DNA of 37,066 nt from Kiritimatiellia bacterium. Its GTDB lineage: Bacteria; Verrucomicrobiota; Kiritimatiellia; RZYC01. The translations under genes were made by a program, and so were the position numbers. Every line of letters begins with the position of its first letter. Position 1 is the stretch's first letter. Below the pieces are notes generated by a model, which was not told where the DNA came from, searched no databases, and saw only the letters and a list, made by a program, of their open reading frames with translations. The DNA lies in NCBI GenBank assembly GCA_028708815.1, contig JAQVYB010000018.1, forward strand, positions 1 to 37,066. The letters are read 5' to 3'. Positions 1 through 9,751 of this stretch are shown piece after piece.

Positions 1-242
1 GTGTTTGGGAGGGCACTTGCTGGAATGCTGAGCAGTCCGTTTGAGTCGTTCGATCCCATTTTGATGCCATTCACATAAATATCGAACCCATTGAGAATGA
101 GCGGTTTTATCGATCCGGATATAGATGGATCAAAACCCACATTCACCTTAAGAACACCAAAGCATGTGGTTTGCCCCAGTGCAATGCTGACAAATAGGCA
201 TAGTGCTAGAAACAGGGCTAATGCTGTGTTCCTTAATGTCAT
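1..242 (-). CDS. Secreted protein of unknown function (N-terminal part only)
   Basis: Reading the minus strand from an ATG at 242-240 gives 80 codons with no stop before the window edge, so only the N terminus is present. Residues 1-23 form a clear signal peptide: a short basic start (MTLRN), a long Leu/Ala/Phe-rich core and a small-residue end (SIALG). The mature part begins QTTCFG and looks like a beta-rich domain. A strong Shine-Dalgarno (AAGGAG) sits four bases before the ATG, which fixes the start. It follows the acyltransferase gene by 56 bases on the same strand and may be co-transcribed. I do not recognise the family; export to the periplasm or beyond is an inference from the signal peptide. 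Confidence 0.7.
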   Translation of the reverse strand, partial: MTLRNTALALFLALCLFVSIALGQTTCFGVLKVNVGFDPSISGSIKPLILNGFDIYVNGIKMGSNDSNGLLSIPASALPN

Positions 243-298
243 GGTCTCCTTCACCCATCTGCATATTTCCATAATAAATTATTAAGGTTTCCATCCTT

Positions 299-1135
299 TC
301 AAGCGAGCCTAAGGATGACGTGAAGGATGCGTCCGGTCAGAAGCTGCATTTGTTCCGGTTTGGTTGATTCAAGGAGCGTGTCGGTTGGGATGGGGAGTGG
401 CGGTGTGACGTGATAATGCCCGGACGCATCCGGCAAACAGGCCCCGAAGACAAGCCGCGCTCCGGTGTGCATTACCAGGGTGGCGCCGATGGTGGAAACG
501 GGTACGGGAAGACCAAAGAAATCGAGAAAAATGCCGCCCATGGATGGTTTGGTGTTTTGATCAAGGAGAAAGGCGACAAATCCTCCGCTGCGCAGTGTTT
601 TCAGCATGGCGCGCACCGCGCCGCTCTTTTTGACGATGGTTTGTCCGGTCTCGGAGCGGATGCGGTCGAAGAGGAGGTCGAGTTTTTCATTTTCCAGCGG
701 GGCGGCAATGCTGGTGAACTGTCCATAACGCAGGGCCACGCTTTTGCCTAGAAGCTCCCAGTTCCCGGCATGAGCGGTGACGCAGATGGTGGCTTCAGGA
801 TGCTCTTTGAACAGCTCGTCATGTCCCGGATGAAAGTGGACATATGTATCGATGCGCTCCTTCTGTCGGTGTGCAAACCAAAAAAGATCGAGCAGGACGA
901 GTGCGAAGGTTTGAAAGGAACGGATCAGGATGCGGCGCTTTTCGTCGGTGTTTTTTGTTTCCCCGAAGGCGATGTCGAGGTTGACCCGCCCGGTATTCCG
1001 CAGGTGCGCGGAGAGGAGGTAGGCGAGGAACCCGAAGGTGTGGGCGAGGAATGCCACGACGCTGCGCGGGAGGCGTGGAATCAGGGCCATTCCGCATTGG
1101 GCCAGCTTGTATTCCAGCAGGTGTCGAATTCTCAT
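299..1135 (-). CDS. Lipid A biosynthesis acyltransferase, LpxL/HtrB family
   Basis: This 278-residue protein belongs to the late lipid A acyltransferases. In that family they move an acyl chain from acyl-ACP onto the Kdo-lipid A precursor at the inner face of the inner membrane. An N-terminal hydrophobic stretch (about residues 16-42) would anchor it. The family's catalytic HX4(D/E) motif is visible as HAGNWE near residue 120, followed by the usual LLDQN segment near residue 190. A Shine-Dalgarno GGAG lies eight bases before the ATG, and the gene starts 19 bases after smpB. It ends abruptly after HVILRLA, without the terminal segment ending in a Trp/His/Arg-rich motif that relatives normally have. 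It is therefore some 20-25 residues short. The family call is secure; the exact chain specificity is not. Confidence 0.85.
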   Translation of the reverse strand: MRIRHLLEYKLAQCGMALIPRLPRSVVAFLAHTFGFLAYLLSAHLRNTGRVNLDIAFGETKNTDEKRRILIRSFQTFALVLLDLFWFAHRQKERIDTYVHFHPGHDELFKEHPEATICVTAHAGNWELLGKSVALRYGQFTSIAAPLENEKLDLLFDRIRSETGQTIVKKSGAVRAMLKTLRSGGFVAFLLDQNTKPSMGGIFLDFFGLPVPVSTIGATLVMHTGARLVFGACLPDASGHYHVTPPLPIPTDTLLESTKPEQMQLLTGRILHVILRLA

Positions 1136-1154
1136 GCGCGGTTCTCCGTCTGCT

Positions 1155-1634
1155 TCAGCGGCGTCTGGTCATGGCGCGTTCGGCCTCGCGGTCGGCGGTT
1201 TTTCGTTTCATGTCTTCCCGCTTATCCTGCATCTGTTTTCCTTTGCAGAGTCCCAGTTGCAGCTTGATGAAGCCTTTTTTAACATAGATTTTAAGGGGAA
1301 TAAGGGCGAGTCCCTTGAGTTGAATCTGAGAGGTCAGGCGTTCGATTTCCCGTTTGTGCAGGAGGAGTTTTCGTTTTCTGACGGGATCGTGATTGAACTG
1401 GTTTCCGTGGTCGTAGGCGAGGATGTTCAGGTTGATCAGAACGGCTTCGCCGCGATCTATGCGGACGTAACTTTCCTCCATGCTGATTTGACGGTTGCGC
1501 ATGGATTTGACTTCCGTACCGAGCAGGACGATTCCCGCCTCGAAGGATTCAAGCACGTGATAATCCCTGAGGGTCTTTCGGTTGGTGGCGAGGCCCCCTT
1601 CGGTGGAAGGTGTTTTGTTTTTTTGTTTTGCCAT
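1155..1634 (-). CDS. smpB: SsrA-binding protein SmpB
   Basis: SmpB binds tmRNA and delivers it to stalled ribosomes for trans-translation. The 159-residue length is normal for the family. The conserved core is visible: NRKTLRDYHVLESFEAGIVL, then GTEVKSMR, the SYVRI strand and the lysine/arginine-rich central helix. The C-terminal tail is highly basic (RKTADREAERAMTRRR) and would fold along the mRNA channel. Upstream of the ATG there is no ordinary Shine-Dalgarno. Instead a GC-rich hairpin (1643-1662) ends nine bases short of the start codon, which suggests coupling or RNA-structure control. It lies between rpoZ and the acyltransferase gene on the same strand, consistent with one long transcript from the chaperone genes. 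Confidence 0.96.
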   Translation of the reverse strand: MAKQKNKTPSTEGGLATNRKTLRDYHVLESFEAGIVLLGTEVKSMRNRQISMEESYVRIDRGEAVLINLNILAYDHGNQFNHDPVRKRKLLLHKREIERLTSQIQLKGLALIPLKIYVKKGFIKLQLGLCKGKQMQDKREDMKRKTADREAERAMTRRR

Positions 1635-1642
1635 AAACGGAA

Positions 1643-1662
1643 AGCGGCTCCGAAGAGCCGCT
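1643..1662 (-). promoter_or_regulatory. Hairpin in the rpoZ-smpB leader
   Basis: An eight-base-pair perfect stem (AGCGGCTC / GAGCCGCT) closes a four-base loop that reads TTCG on the minus strand, an especially stable tetraloop. Downstream on that strand comes TTTCCGTTT and then the smpB ATG. It could be a weak intrinsic terminator for rpoZ. It could equally be a structure masking the smpB ribosome-binding region. The poor U-run argues against an efficient terminator. Confidence 0.55.
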
Positions 1663-1705
1663 GCCTGATCATTCTAACGTATGTAGTATAAAGCCGGGGT
1701 TCGGC

Positions 1706-1957
1706 CTAGAGCGAGATGACCATGTCCAGAGAATCCTGGGTGGGCGGCTCGAGGCGTGTAAAGACCATTTCAGCGGTCATTTTCCCTTCAGCGACTTCCT
1801 TCAAGGCGATATCCACGGCCGGCATTTTAGGGTCATCGGGTTTGACCATGGGGCGCTGACCCATGTTAAGCTGCCGCACCCGTTTGGATATCAGGTTAAC
1901 CAGCAACGGGATATTAGGGATACGCTCCTTGGCACTTTCCATGTAGTCAATATTCAA
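1706..1957 (-). CDS. rpoZ: DNA-directed RNA polymerase omega subunit
   Basis: This is an 83-residue small protein. Its segment MESAKERIPNIPLLVNLISK, followed by a basic stretch and PAVDIALKEVAEGKM, matches the RpoZ/omega fold, in which a helix and an 'AL-E(I/V)A.GK' motif are conserved. Omega helps assemble and stabilise RNA polymerase by binding beta-prime. I choose a TTG start at 1957, because a perfect AGGAGG lies seven bases upstream. The nearest ATG (1942) has no such site, and a longer in-frame reading would run through the upstream hairpin. It follows groEL by 86 bases and precedes smpB by 71. The sequence is divergent from proteobacterial omega, so the family call is strong but not certain. 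Confidence 0.8.
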   Translation of the reverse strand: MNIDYMESAKERIPNIPLLVNLISKRVRQLNMGQRPMVKPDDPKMPAVDIALKEVAEGKMTAEMVFTRLEPPTQDSLDMVISL

Positions 1958-1975
1958 AATCCGGCCTCCTCTTTC

Positions 1976-1981
1976 ATTATA
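1976..1981 (-). promoter_or_regulatory. Possible -10 box before rpoZ
   Basis: The minus strand reads a perfect TATAAT just before the rpoZ Shine-Dalgarno. No good -35 box lies at the right distance; the nearest is TTGCGC at 15 bases, inside the preceding hairpin. If used, it would give a very short leader. Weak evidence. Confidence 0.25.
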
Positions 1982-1991
1982 TGGGAAAACA

Positions 1992-2016
1992 GCGGGGCGC
2001 AATATATGCGCCCCGC
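1992..2016 (-). terminator. Strong GC hairpin between groEL and rpoZ
   Basis: There is a perfect ten-base-pair stem (GCGGGGCGCA / TGCGCCCCGC) with a five-base ATATA-type loop, 28 bases after the groEL stop. On the minus strand it is followed by TGTTTTCCC, a short and interrupted U-tract. It may be a partial terminator that lowers read-through from groEL to rpoZ, or an RNA-stabilising 3' hairpin for the chaperonin mRNA. Confidence 0.6.
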
Positions 2017-2043
2017 CAGGACATGTCAAACGGCAATTTCAGA

Positions 2044-4016
<1,973 letters not shown>

Positions 4017-4128
4017 ATTATGCACTCCTCCTTCTCTTCTTCTTTTTTGGGTTCATATGCCGCGGGAATGCGCCCTGCCGGCCGATTTGGCCAGTGGGGT
4101 TTTCCCGTGATTGGCGTTTTCTGCTTAC

Positions 4129-6078
4129 TTACTTGTCGTCATCCACCATCTCGAAATCGGCGTCAATGACATCATCCTCTCCGGGCTTGCTTTTGGATTT
4201 GCCGGAAGATTCTTTTTCCTCGGATGGTTCGTCGCCTTTCGATTCGGCGCCTGGTTTCTCCGCGCCGCCCTCGGCCTGTTGGGCCTGGGCATACATTTCG
4301 GTGGAGACGGCCTGCATATCCTTTGTCAGTTCTTCCATGCCGGACTTCATTTCTTCGGCACTTTCCTTTTTAATCGCCTCTTTCAGACGATTCACGCCCG
4401 CTTCCACTTTGGCCTTGTTCTCCGCAGAAATCTTCTCTCCGTTTTCCTGCAGGAATTTTTCGGTTTGATAGACCATGGAGTCTGCCTTATTGCGGGCTTC
4501 CACGGCTTCGCGCTTCTGGCCGTCTTCGGCGGCGAAGCGTTCCGCGTCCTTGACCATCTGGTCCACTTCCTTGTCGTCCAGGCCGCTGGAAGCGGTAATC
4601 GTGATTTTTTGTTCTTTTCCGGTGCCGAGATCTTTGGCGCTGACGTGCAGGATGCCGTTGGCATCAATGTCAAACGTTACTTCCACTTGGGGTACGCCGC
4701 GTGGTGCGGGCGGAATTCCGTCGAGATGGAATCGGCCAATGGTCTTGTTGTCGCCCGCCATTTTGCGTTCCCCCTGAAGGACATGAATTTCCACCGTGGA
4801 CTGGTTATCGGCGGCGGTACTGAATATTTCACTTTTCCTGGTGGGGATGGTGGTGTTGCGTTCGATCAGCGGAGTGGAGATTCCGCCCAGTGTTTCGATG
4901 CCGAGGGTGAGCGGGGTCACATCCAGCAGGAGCACATCCTTCACTTCACCCTTGAGCACGCCGCCTTGTACGGCGGCACCCACGGCCACGACCTCATCCG
5001 GATTCACGCCCTTATGCGGGTCTTTGCCAAACGTTTCCTTCACGCGGGCCTGTACGGCAGGCATACGCGTCATACCGCCGACGAGAATGATTTCATCCAC
5101 TTCGCTGGAAGTAACGGCGGCGTCCTTCATGCATTGGAAGGAGGGTTTTTTGGTTCGTTCGATCAGTTCATCCACCAATTGCTCCAGTTTAGAGCGCGTG
5201 AGAGTGATGTTCAGATGTTTTGGTCCACCGGCATCCGCCGTGATGAAGGGCAGATTGATGTCGGTCTGCATGGAACTGGAAAGTTCGCATTTGGCTTTTT
5301 CGGCAGCTTCTTTCAGGCGCTGAAGGGCCATGGGATCCTGAGCCAGGTCGATGCCCTGATCTTTCTTGAACTCTTCCAGGAGCCAGTTGATGATATACTG
5401 GTCAAAGTCATCGCCGCCCAAATGAGTATCGCCGTTGGTGGCCTTGACCTCAAAGACGCCTTCGCCGATTTCCAGCACGGAAATATCGAAGGTGCCTCCG
5501 CCCAAATCGTAGACGGCTATTTTTTCGTCGGATTTTTTATCCAACCCGTAAGCCAGCGAGGCGGCGGTGGGCTCGTTGTTGATGCGTTTGACGTCGAGCC
5601 CGGCGATGCGTCCGGCATCTTTGGTGGCTTGGCGCTGACTATCGTTGAAGTAGGCCGGCACGGTAATGACCGCTTCGGTGATGGTTTCTCCCAAATAGGC
5701 TTCCGCATCCGCTTTGAGCTTCTGAAGAATCATGGAGCTGATTTCGGGTGGGGAGTAGACCTTGTCGTCCACCTTGACGTGGACATCGCCGTTTTTGGCG
5801 CGCACCACTTCATACGGGACCAGATCCTTTTCATGTTTCACTTCATCAAATTTACGTCCCATGAAGCGTTTGATGGAAAAGATCGTGTTTTTCGGATTGG
5901 TGACGGCCTGACGTTTGGCGGCCTGACCGACGAGGCGTTCGCCGCTTTTGGTGAACGCGACAATGGAGGGCGTGGTTCGCCCGCCTTCTGCGTTGGGGAC
6001 TACTACCGGCTCGCCACCTTCCATGATGGCCATACAGGAATTCGTTGTTCCCAAATCAATACCCAATACTTTAGACAT
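4129..6078 (-). CDS. dnaK: Molecular chaperone DnaK (Hsp70)
   Basis: DnaK is the ATP-dependent Hsp70 that binds exposed hydrophobic segments. The 649-residue length fits the family. The ATPase domain shows [13 protein letters not shown] at the N terminus, [41 protein letters not shown] and LVGGMTRMP. The interdomain linker region reads [11 protein letters not shown], and the tail ends in the acidic EMVDDDK typical of bacterial DnaK. A Shine-Dalgarno GAGGTG lies five bases before the ATG. Neither grpE nor dnaJ is adjacent. The upstream gap holds a clear sigma-54 element (6156-6171), and I see no CIRCE repeat there. It heads the run dnaK-groES-groEL-rpoZ-smpB. Confidence 0.98.
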   Translation of the reverse strand: MSKVLGIDLGTTNSCMAIMEGGEPVVVPNAEGGRTTPSIVAFTKSGERLVGQAAKRQAVTNPKNTIFSIKRFMGRKFDEVKHEKDLVPYEVVRAKNGDVHVKVDDKVYSPPEISSMILQKLKADAEAYLGETITEAVITVPAYFNDSQRQATKDAGRIAGLDVKRINNEPTAASLAYGLDKKSDEKIAVYDLGGGTFDISVLEIGEGVFEVKATNGDTHLGGDDFDQYIINWLLEEFKKDQGIDLAQDPMALQRLKEAAEKAKCELSSSMQTDINLPFITADAGGPKHLNITLTRSKLEQLVDELIERTKKPSFQCMKDAAVTSSEVDEIILVGGMTRMPAVQARVKETFGKDPHKGVNPDEVVAVGAAVQGGVLKGEVKDVLLLDVTPLTLGIETLGGISTPLIERNTTIPTRKSEIFSTAADNQSTVEIHVLQGERKMAGDNKTIGRFHLDGIPPAPRGVPQVEVTFDIDANGILHVSAKDLGTGKEQKITITASSGLDDKEVDQMVKDAERFAAEDGQKREAVEARNKADSMVYQTEKFLQENGEKISAENKAKVEAGVNRLKEAIKKESAEEMKSGMEELTKDMQAVSTEMYAQAQQAEGGAEKPGAESKGDEPSEEKESSGKSKSKPGEDDVIDADFEMVDDDK

Positions 6079-6512
6079 AATTACACCTCGTTCCTTCGTT
6101 CTTAAAGCTGTCCAACTGTGACAGATTCAGTCATTAACTTAGCGGCATATAACACAGCAATTGCCGTGCCAACATCTGATCCCGTTGATCTAGCAAGATT
6201 TGTAACATGTTGAAATAGAGCATCTAGTGATGTTATAAATATTTATTCCGGCGGGTTAAAAAATGTTCGGAGTGTGCCAGTCTGGCGCTTTGTGTGCCGT
6301 GGTTCGGCTGGGAGGTGGCGCAGTAGTTTTTCACCGGCCTGTCGGGATAGAGGTTTGCCTGGATTTCAGGCCGGGGGCCTTCTTCGAGGTGTGGATCGCA
6401 TCTGTTTTTCGCGGGTGAGGTTCAGTTCTTTTCTGCGATCGGTGCTGCTTATAATCCAGATGGAATACTCTTCATCTATCTCCTTTTTATGCGAGCGCCG
6501 GAAGCAGGCGGG
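6079..6512. other. Noncoding gap upstream of dnaK
   Basis: These 434 bases separate dnaK from the end of the next minus-strand gene. I see no convincing gene. The dnaK-proximal part is AT-rich and holds the sigma-54 element at 6156-6171. Further upstream lie small palindromes (AACATGTT near 6208, AAATATTT near 6239) and two ATCTAG copies that might be activator sites. A small dyad GCCTG-N5-CAGGC sits near 6357-6371. No CIRCE-type repeat is visible. Confidence 0.5.
6156..6171 (-). promoter_or_regulatory. Sigma-54 (-24/-12) promoter for dnaK
   Basis: On the minus strand the sequence reads TTGGCACGGCAATTGCT. That is TGGCAC, five bases, then TTGCT, an exact match to the sigma-54 consensus, with GG and GC ten bases apart. 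It lies about 80 bases before the dnaK ATG, leaving a leader of roughly 65-70 bases if transcription starts about 12 bases after the GC element. No sigma-70 promoter of similar quality is seen in the gap. Confidence 0.75.
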
Positions 6513-7874
6513 TTAAAGTTTGTCCGCCTGTCCGGGGTGCGGCACCGCCTCCATTTCCACTTGGCCGGCATTCCGTCCAATGCGGGTGATGAGGAAGGTG
6601 AAGTCCTGGTTGCCATCGCGCACCTGGATGCGGTCGCCTTCGTGGTAGAGGTTGCCGTCAATCAAGACGGAGCGTGCGCCGTTTTGTTCCATGACCCCCT
6701 GGATACGGATACGGTCGCGAGCGGTATCCACTGTGGGGATGTGGGCTTTTGCCAGCGGGGTGGGGGTTGCGTGCGTGCGGTGGTTGGATTTGGTGGATTG
6801 CCCGTGAATGGCGAGATTGTTCTGAAGGCAGGAGAGAATGGTTTTGAACAAGTTGCTGTTTTTCGAATCGGTGGAGGTGATGGTGGCGGAAAAGCTGATC
6901 TCTTTGTCCACGCGGACCATAGCTGCCATGGAGAGGGGCGACCCCTGTTTGTCGGATAGCAGGAGGGTGTATCCGGTTCCGGAGGGGAACGGCGTGAGGG
7001 CTGCATTTTCGAGTTGCAGTCGGGCGAGCTGTCCGCCCGCGCGTCCTTCCTGGATGGCGGTGGCCTTAGAGTTCATGGCTTCAGCGGCATCCCAGGTCTT
7101 GTTCATGCTGCTGGCGAGAAGTACCACGGAGAGGCCATCGCCGTAATCGAGAAGCATTTTGGTTCCGTTTCGATAGGGGCGTGAGTTGTGCTTGAATCCG
7201 GTGGGGAGTTGGACGGTATAGGTGCCGTTGGGTTCCTGAAATTCAACAAATGCCAAAGGTGTGGGGGTGGGTGGAACGGGTGTTGGGGGGAGGGCGGTCG
7301 GCGCCGCCGGTGGGGTCGCGACGTCTTCTGCTGTTTGCCGAACAAGAGGCGAAGGTCTTGTCTCATTATGATGTACGGGAATCGTGAGTTTTTTTTCGAA
7401 GATGCTGTGGGTTTTAATTCGGAGCGATTCGGGCAGCTGAATCAGCCCGGTGCTCACAAGCCCGAAGGAAACGGCGCAGAGCAGAACGCAGGCGGTCATT
7501 TCGGTTTTGAAGTGCTCTTCCACGTGCAGAATGTAACGTCCAATCACCACGAACCAGGCGCCCCACAGCAGGGCAAAGAGAGGGCTCCCGCTCATTAGAA
7601 AACAAAGAATGATGAAAAATACCAGGCTTCCCTTCAGGATGGAGCGGGCAATCAGGTAGATGGGGAAGACGATGGTATTCAGGATCAGCAGCATCAGTCC
7701 GAGCTGGAGCGCGGGCATGGAGTCGTCACCAAACCAGATCAGAAAGCTGGAGAAGATGAGTGTCAGCACGAGGTTGGAACGCCAGTAGCAGGCCCATAAT
7801 CGTCCAACACTCTCGGGCTTCTGGTTGGACTCAATGGAGAGTCTGCTCAATTCATTTTGCGGTTCGCCGGTCAT
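6513..7874 (-). CDS. Membrane protein of unknown function with Pro-rich linker
   Basis: This is a 453-residue protein I do not recognise. The first 30 or so residues are hydrophilic. Four to five hydrophobic segments follow between about residues 30 and 155, including LVLTLIFSSFLIWF and LLILNTIVFPIYLIA. A linker of Pro/Thr (about 188-207, with PPTPVPPTPTP) then leads to a soluble, probably extracytoplasmic, region with a beta-rich look. The last 65 residues (IRIQGVMEQNGARSVLIDG onward) resemble small periplasmic beta domains seen in secretion-system assembly proteins, but this is only an impression. It starts 35 bases after the solute-binding protein gene on the same strand, so the two may be co-expressed. 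The Shine-Dalgarno (GGGGAA) is weak. Confidence 0.75.
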   Translation of the reverse strand: MTGEPQNELSRLSIESNQKPESVGRLWACYWRSNLVLTLIFSSFLIWFGDDSMPALQLGLMLLILNTIVFPIYLIARSILKGSLVFFIILCFLMSGSPLFALLWGAWFVVIGRYILHVEEHFKTEMTACVLLCAVSFGLVSTGLIQLPESLRIKTHSIFEKKLTIPVHHNETRPSPLVRQTAEDVATPPAAPTALPPTPVPPTPTPLAFVEFQEPNGTYTVQLPTGFKHNSRPYRNGTKMLLDYGDGLSVVLLASSMNKTWDAAEAMNSKATAIQEGRAGGQLARLQLENAALTPFPSGTGYTLLLSDKQGSPLSMAAMVRVDKEISFSATITSTDSKNSNLFKTILSCLQNNLAIHGQSTKSNHRTHATPTPLAKAHIPTVDTARDRIRIQGVMEQNGARSVLIDGNLYHEGDRIQVRDGNQDFTFLITRIGRNAGQVEMEAVPHPGQADKL

Positions 7875-7909
7875 TTATTTCCCCGTATTTCATTTCGTTG
7901 CGACTGAAC

Positions 7910-9670
7910 TTACTTTCCAAAAATCTGATCAAAGTCGATTTCCGCGGCTTTGGGCGGCAGGGCGATTTCCTCCTGTCTGGCGTCTTGCAGATCGGCTTCG
8001 GAGTCTGGGTCGATCCACCAGTAATATTGCGCGGAACTTTCAGAGCCGTACTTGGATAAAACGGTGAGCGGTGTTCCGAATCGGTTCCAGTACAGCAATC
8101 GAACCGAATCCGTATTCCAGAGCAGGACATAAGGGACTTCGGCGGCAATGAGACCGTCGATTTCACGGCAAAGGGCGTTGCGTTCTTTTAAGTCAAAAAG
8201 GCCCTTCTGCTTTTCGATCAGTTCATCCACGCGCGCATTTTTGTAGCCGGTGATATTGTTTCCGTTCACCCGGTCGGCTTCGGTGGATTCCCACATGCCT
8301 TCGGGATCTTTAAAGAGTCCTGCGCTCCAGGCCGCCCAGGTCATGTCGTAATTGAATTCGCCCATATCCTTGGTCCAGGCGGCCCAGTCCTTGCGGTCGG
8401 TTTCGAGGAGAATGCCGACATCCTTCAAATCCTCGGCATAGATGGCGAGAAACTTGTCGGAAGAGGGATCTCGCGTGAGGAATTTGATTCGGAAGGGTTG
8501 CCCGTCCTTTTCGAGAATGCCCGTTTTCGGGTTGGCGACCCATCCGGCCTCCGCGAGGAGTTTGCGGGCCTTGTCCTTGTTGAAGTCAAAGACCGGATTG
8601 CGGCAGGGATATTCGACATCATACAGATCTTCGAAATAGGATTTCTGCAGAAAATACTGATTATACATAAGCGTGGCATTCATTTTTTCGCGATCGAGCA
8701 GATGGGCCAGCGCTTGCCGCACGCGCAGATCGTCGAAAGGCGGGCGCCGCATGTTCATCGCGAAGCCCTGAAACCCGACGGGTTTCCGGTTCTTTATTTT
8801 CTGTTTCACAATCCAGTTTTTCTCAAAGCGCTCGCCTCCGGTTTCGTTGACCCAAAGGCGTGCGGTATAGACGGGAAAGATGTCGATTTGGCCTTTTTTG
8901 AAGGCCTCGAAGGCGTTGACCTGGTCATCATAAAAGCGGTAACGAATGGAGTCAAAGTTCAGGATGTGCTGATTGGATGTGCGCGGGCGTGCCCACCAGT
9001 TGGTGCGGCGCTGCATGGTGACGAAGAGACCCTCGGAAACCTTGTCGAGACGATAGGGCCCCGAGACGACCGGGAATTCGAAATTGATCTTGTTGAAATC
9101 GAGTTCGCTCATCGTGTGTTTGGGCAGAATTTGAAAACCACCCGCCGCACCCAGGTTGCGCCAATGTACATCGTGCGCGGTGAAACGGATGGTGTGCTCA
9201 TCGAGTACTTCCGGCGGATCGAAGTTTTCGAGGCTGACTTTGTGTACGCCCGTCATATTGGCCGGATCGAGCAGGGCGGAAAAGGTCCAGGCGACGTCCT
9301 CCGCCGTGACGGGTGTTCCATCACTCCAGGAAGCCGATGGATCGAGGTGAAAGGTGAAGGTTTTTTTGTCATCGGAGATGCTCCATCGTTCTGCCAGGCC
9401 GGGCACATACTCGGCGGTGATCGGGTCGAGCGAGAGGAGTGTTTCGTACATGGATGAAAACAGTTCGGCGCTGAGTACGTTGTTATCCAGATAGTAGTTG
9501 AAGCTTTGGGGGTATTGGCCGGCAAAGACCGTGAGTTCCCCGCCCGCTTCGGCATGCTGAGCAGCAAGGGGGTCGGTAGTGTCCCGCCAGTCGGTTCCCG
9601 GAAACGTTTCTTCGGCGCGGAGGCTATGGGCGATAATCAGTAATCCGATAAAAGTGGAAATCCAGCGCAT
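7910..9670 (-). CDS. ABC transporter solute-binding protein, family 5 (peptide type)
   Basis: This is a 586-residue periplasmic binding protein of the OppA/DppA/YejA family, which captures peptides or related solutes for an ABC importer. A signal peptide covers about residues 1-20 (MRWISTFIGLLIIAHSLRAE). The family signature is clear near residues 95-140: EYVPGLAERWSISDDKKTFT, then SWSDGTPVTAEDVAWTF. I start at the ATG 9670: AGAGG lies six bases before it and the signal peptide begins there, although the frame stays open well upstream through the divergent gene. An OppD/DppD-type ATPase starts 81 bases away on the other strand. No permease genes are in the window, so the rest of the importer must be encoded elsewhere. 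The substrate cannot be told from the sequence. Confidence 0.9.
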   Translation of the reverse strand: MRWISTFIGLLIIAHSLRAEETFPGTDWRDTTDPLAAQHAEAGGELTVFAGQYPQSFNYYLDNNVLSAELFSSMYETLLSLDPITAEYVPGLAERWSISDDKKTFTFHLDPSASWSDGTPVTAEDVAWTFSALLDPANMTGVHKVSLENFDPPEVLDEHTIRFTAHDVHWRNLGAAGGFQILPKHTMSELDFNKINFEFPVVSGPYRLDKVSEGLFVTMQRRTNWWARPRTSNQHILNFDSIRYRFYDDQVNAFEAFKKGQIDIFPVYTARLWVNETGGERFEKNWIVKQKIKNRKPVGFQGFAMNMRRPPFDDLRVRQALAHLLDREKMNATLMYNQYFLQKSYFEDLYDVEYPCRNPVFDFNKDKARKLLAEAGWVANPKTGILEKDGQPFRIKFLTRDPSSDKFLAIYAEDLKDVGILLETDRKDWAAWTKDMGEFNYDMTWAAWSAGLFKDPEGMWESTEADRVNGNNITGYKNARVDELIEKQKGLFDLKERNALCREIDGLIAAEVPYVLLWNTDSVRLLYWNRFGTPLTVLSKYGSESSAQYYWWIDPDSEADLQDARQEEIALPPKAAEIDFDQIFGK

Positions 9671-9751
9671 GTAGAGCCTCTCTTCTTTCATTTCTTTCAT
9701 AAAGATAAACGTTGTGTCTGTTATTCTTGTTCGTGAATATACGTCACAACT

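Noticed and set aside
6079..6300. CIRCE (HrcA) operator upstream of dnaK
   Set aside because: No TTAGCACTC-N9-GAGTGCTAA-like inverted repeat could be found on either strand.
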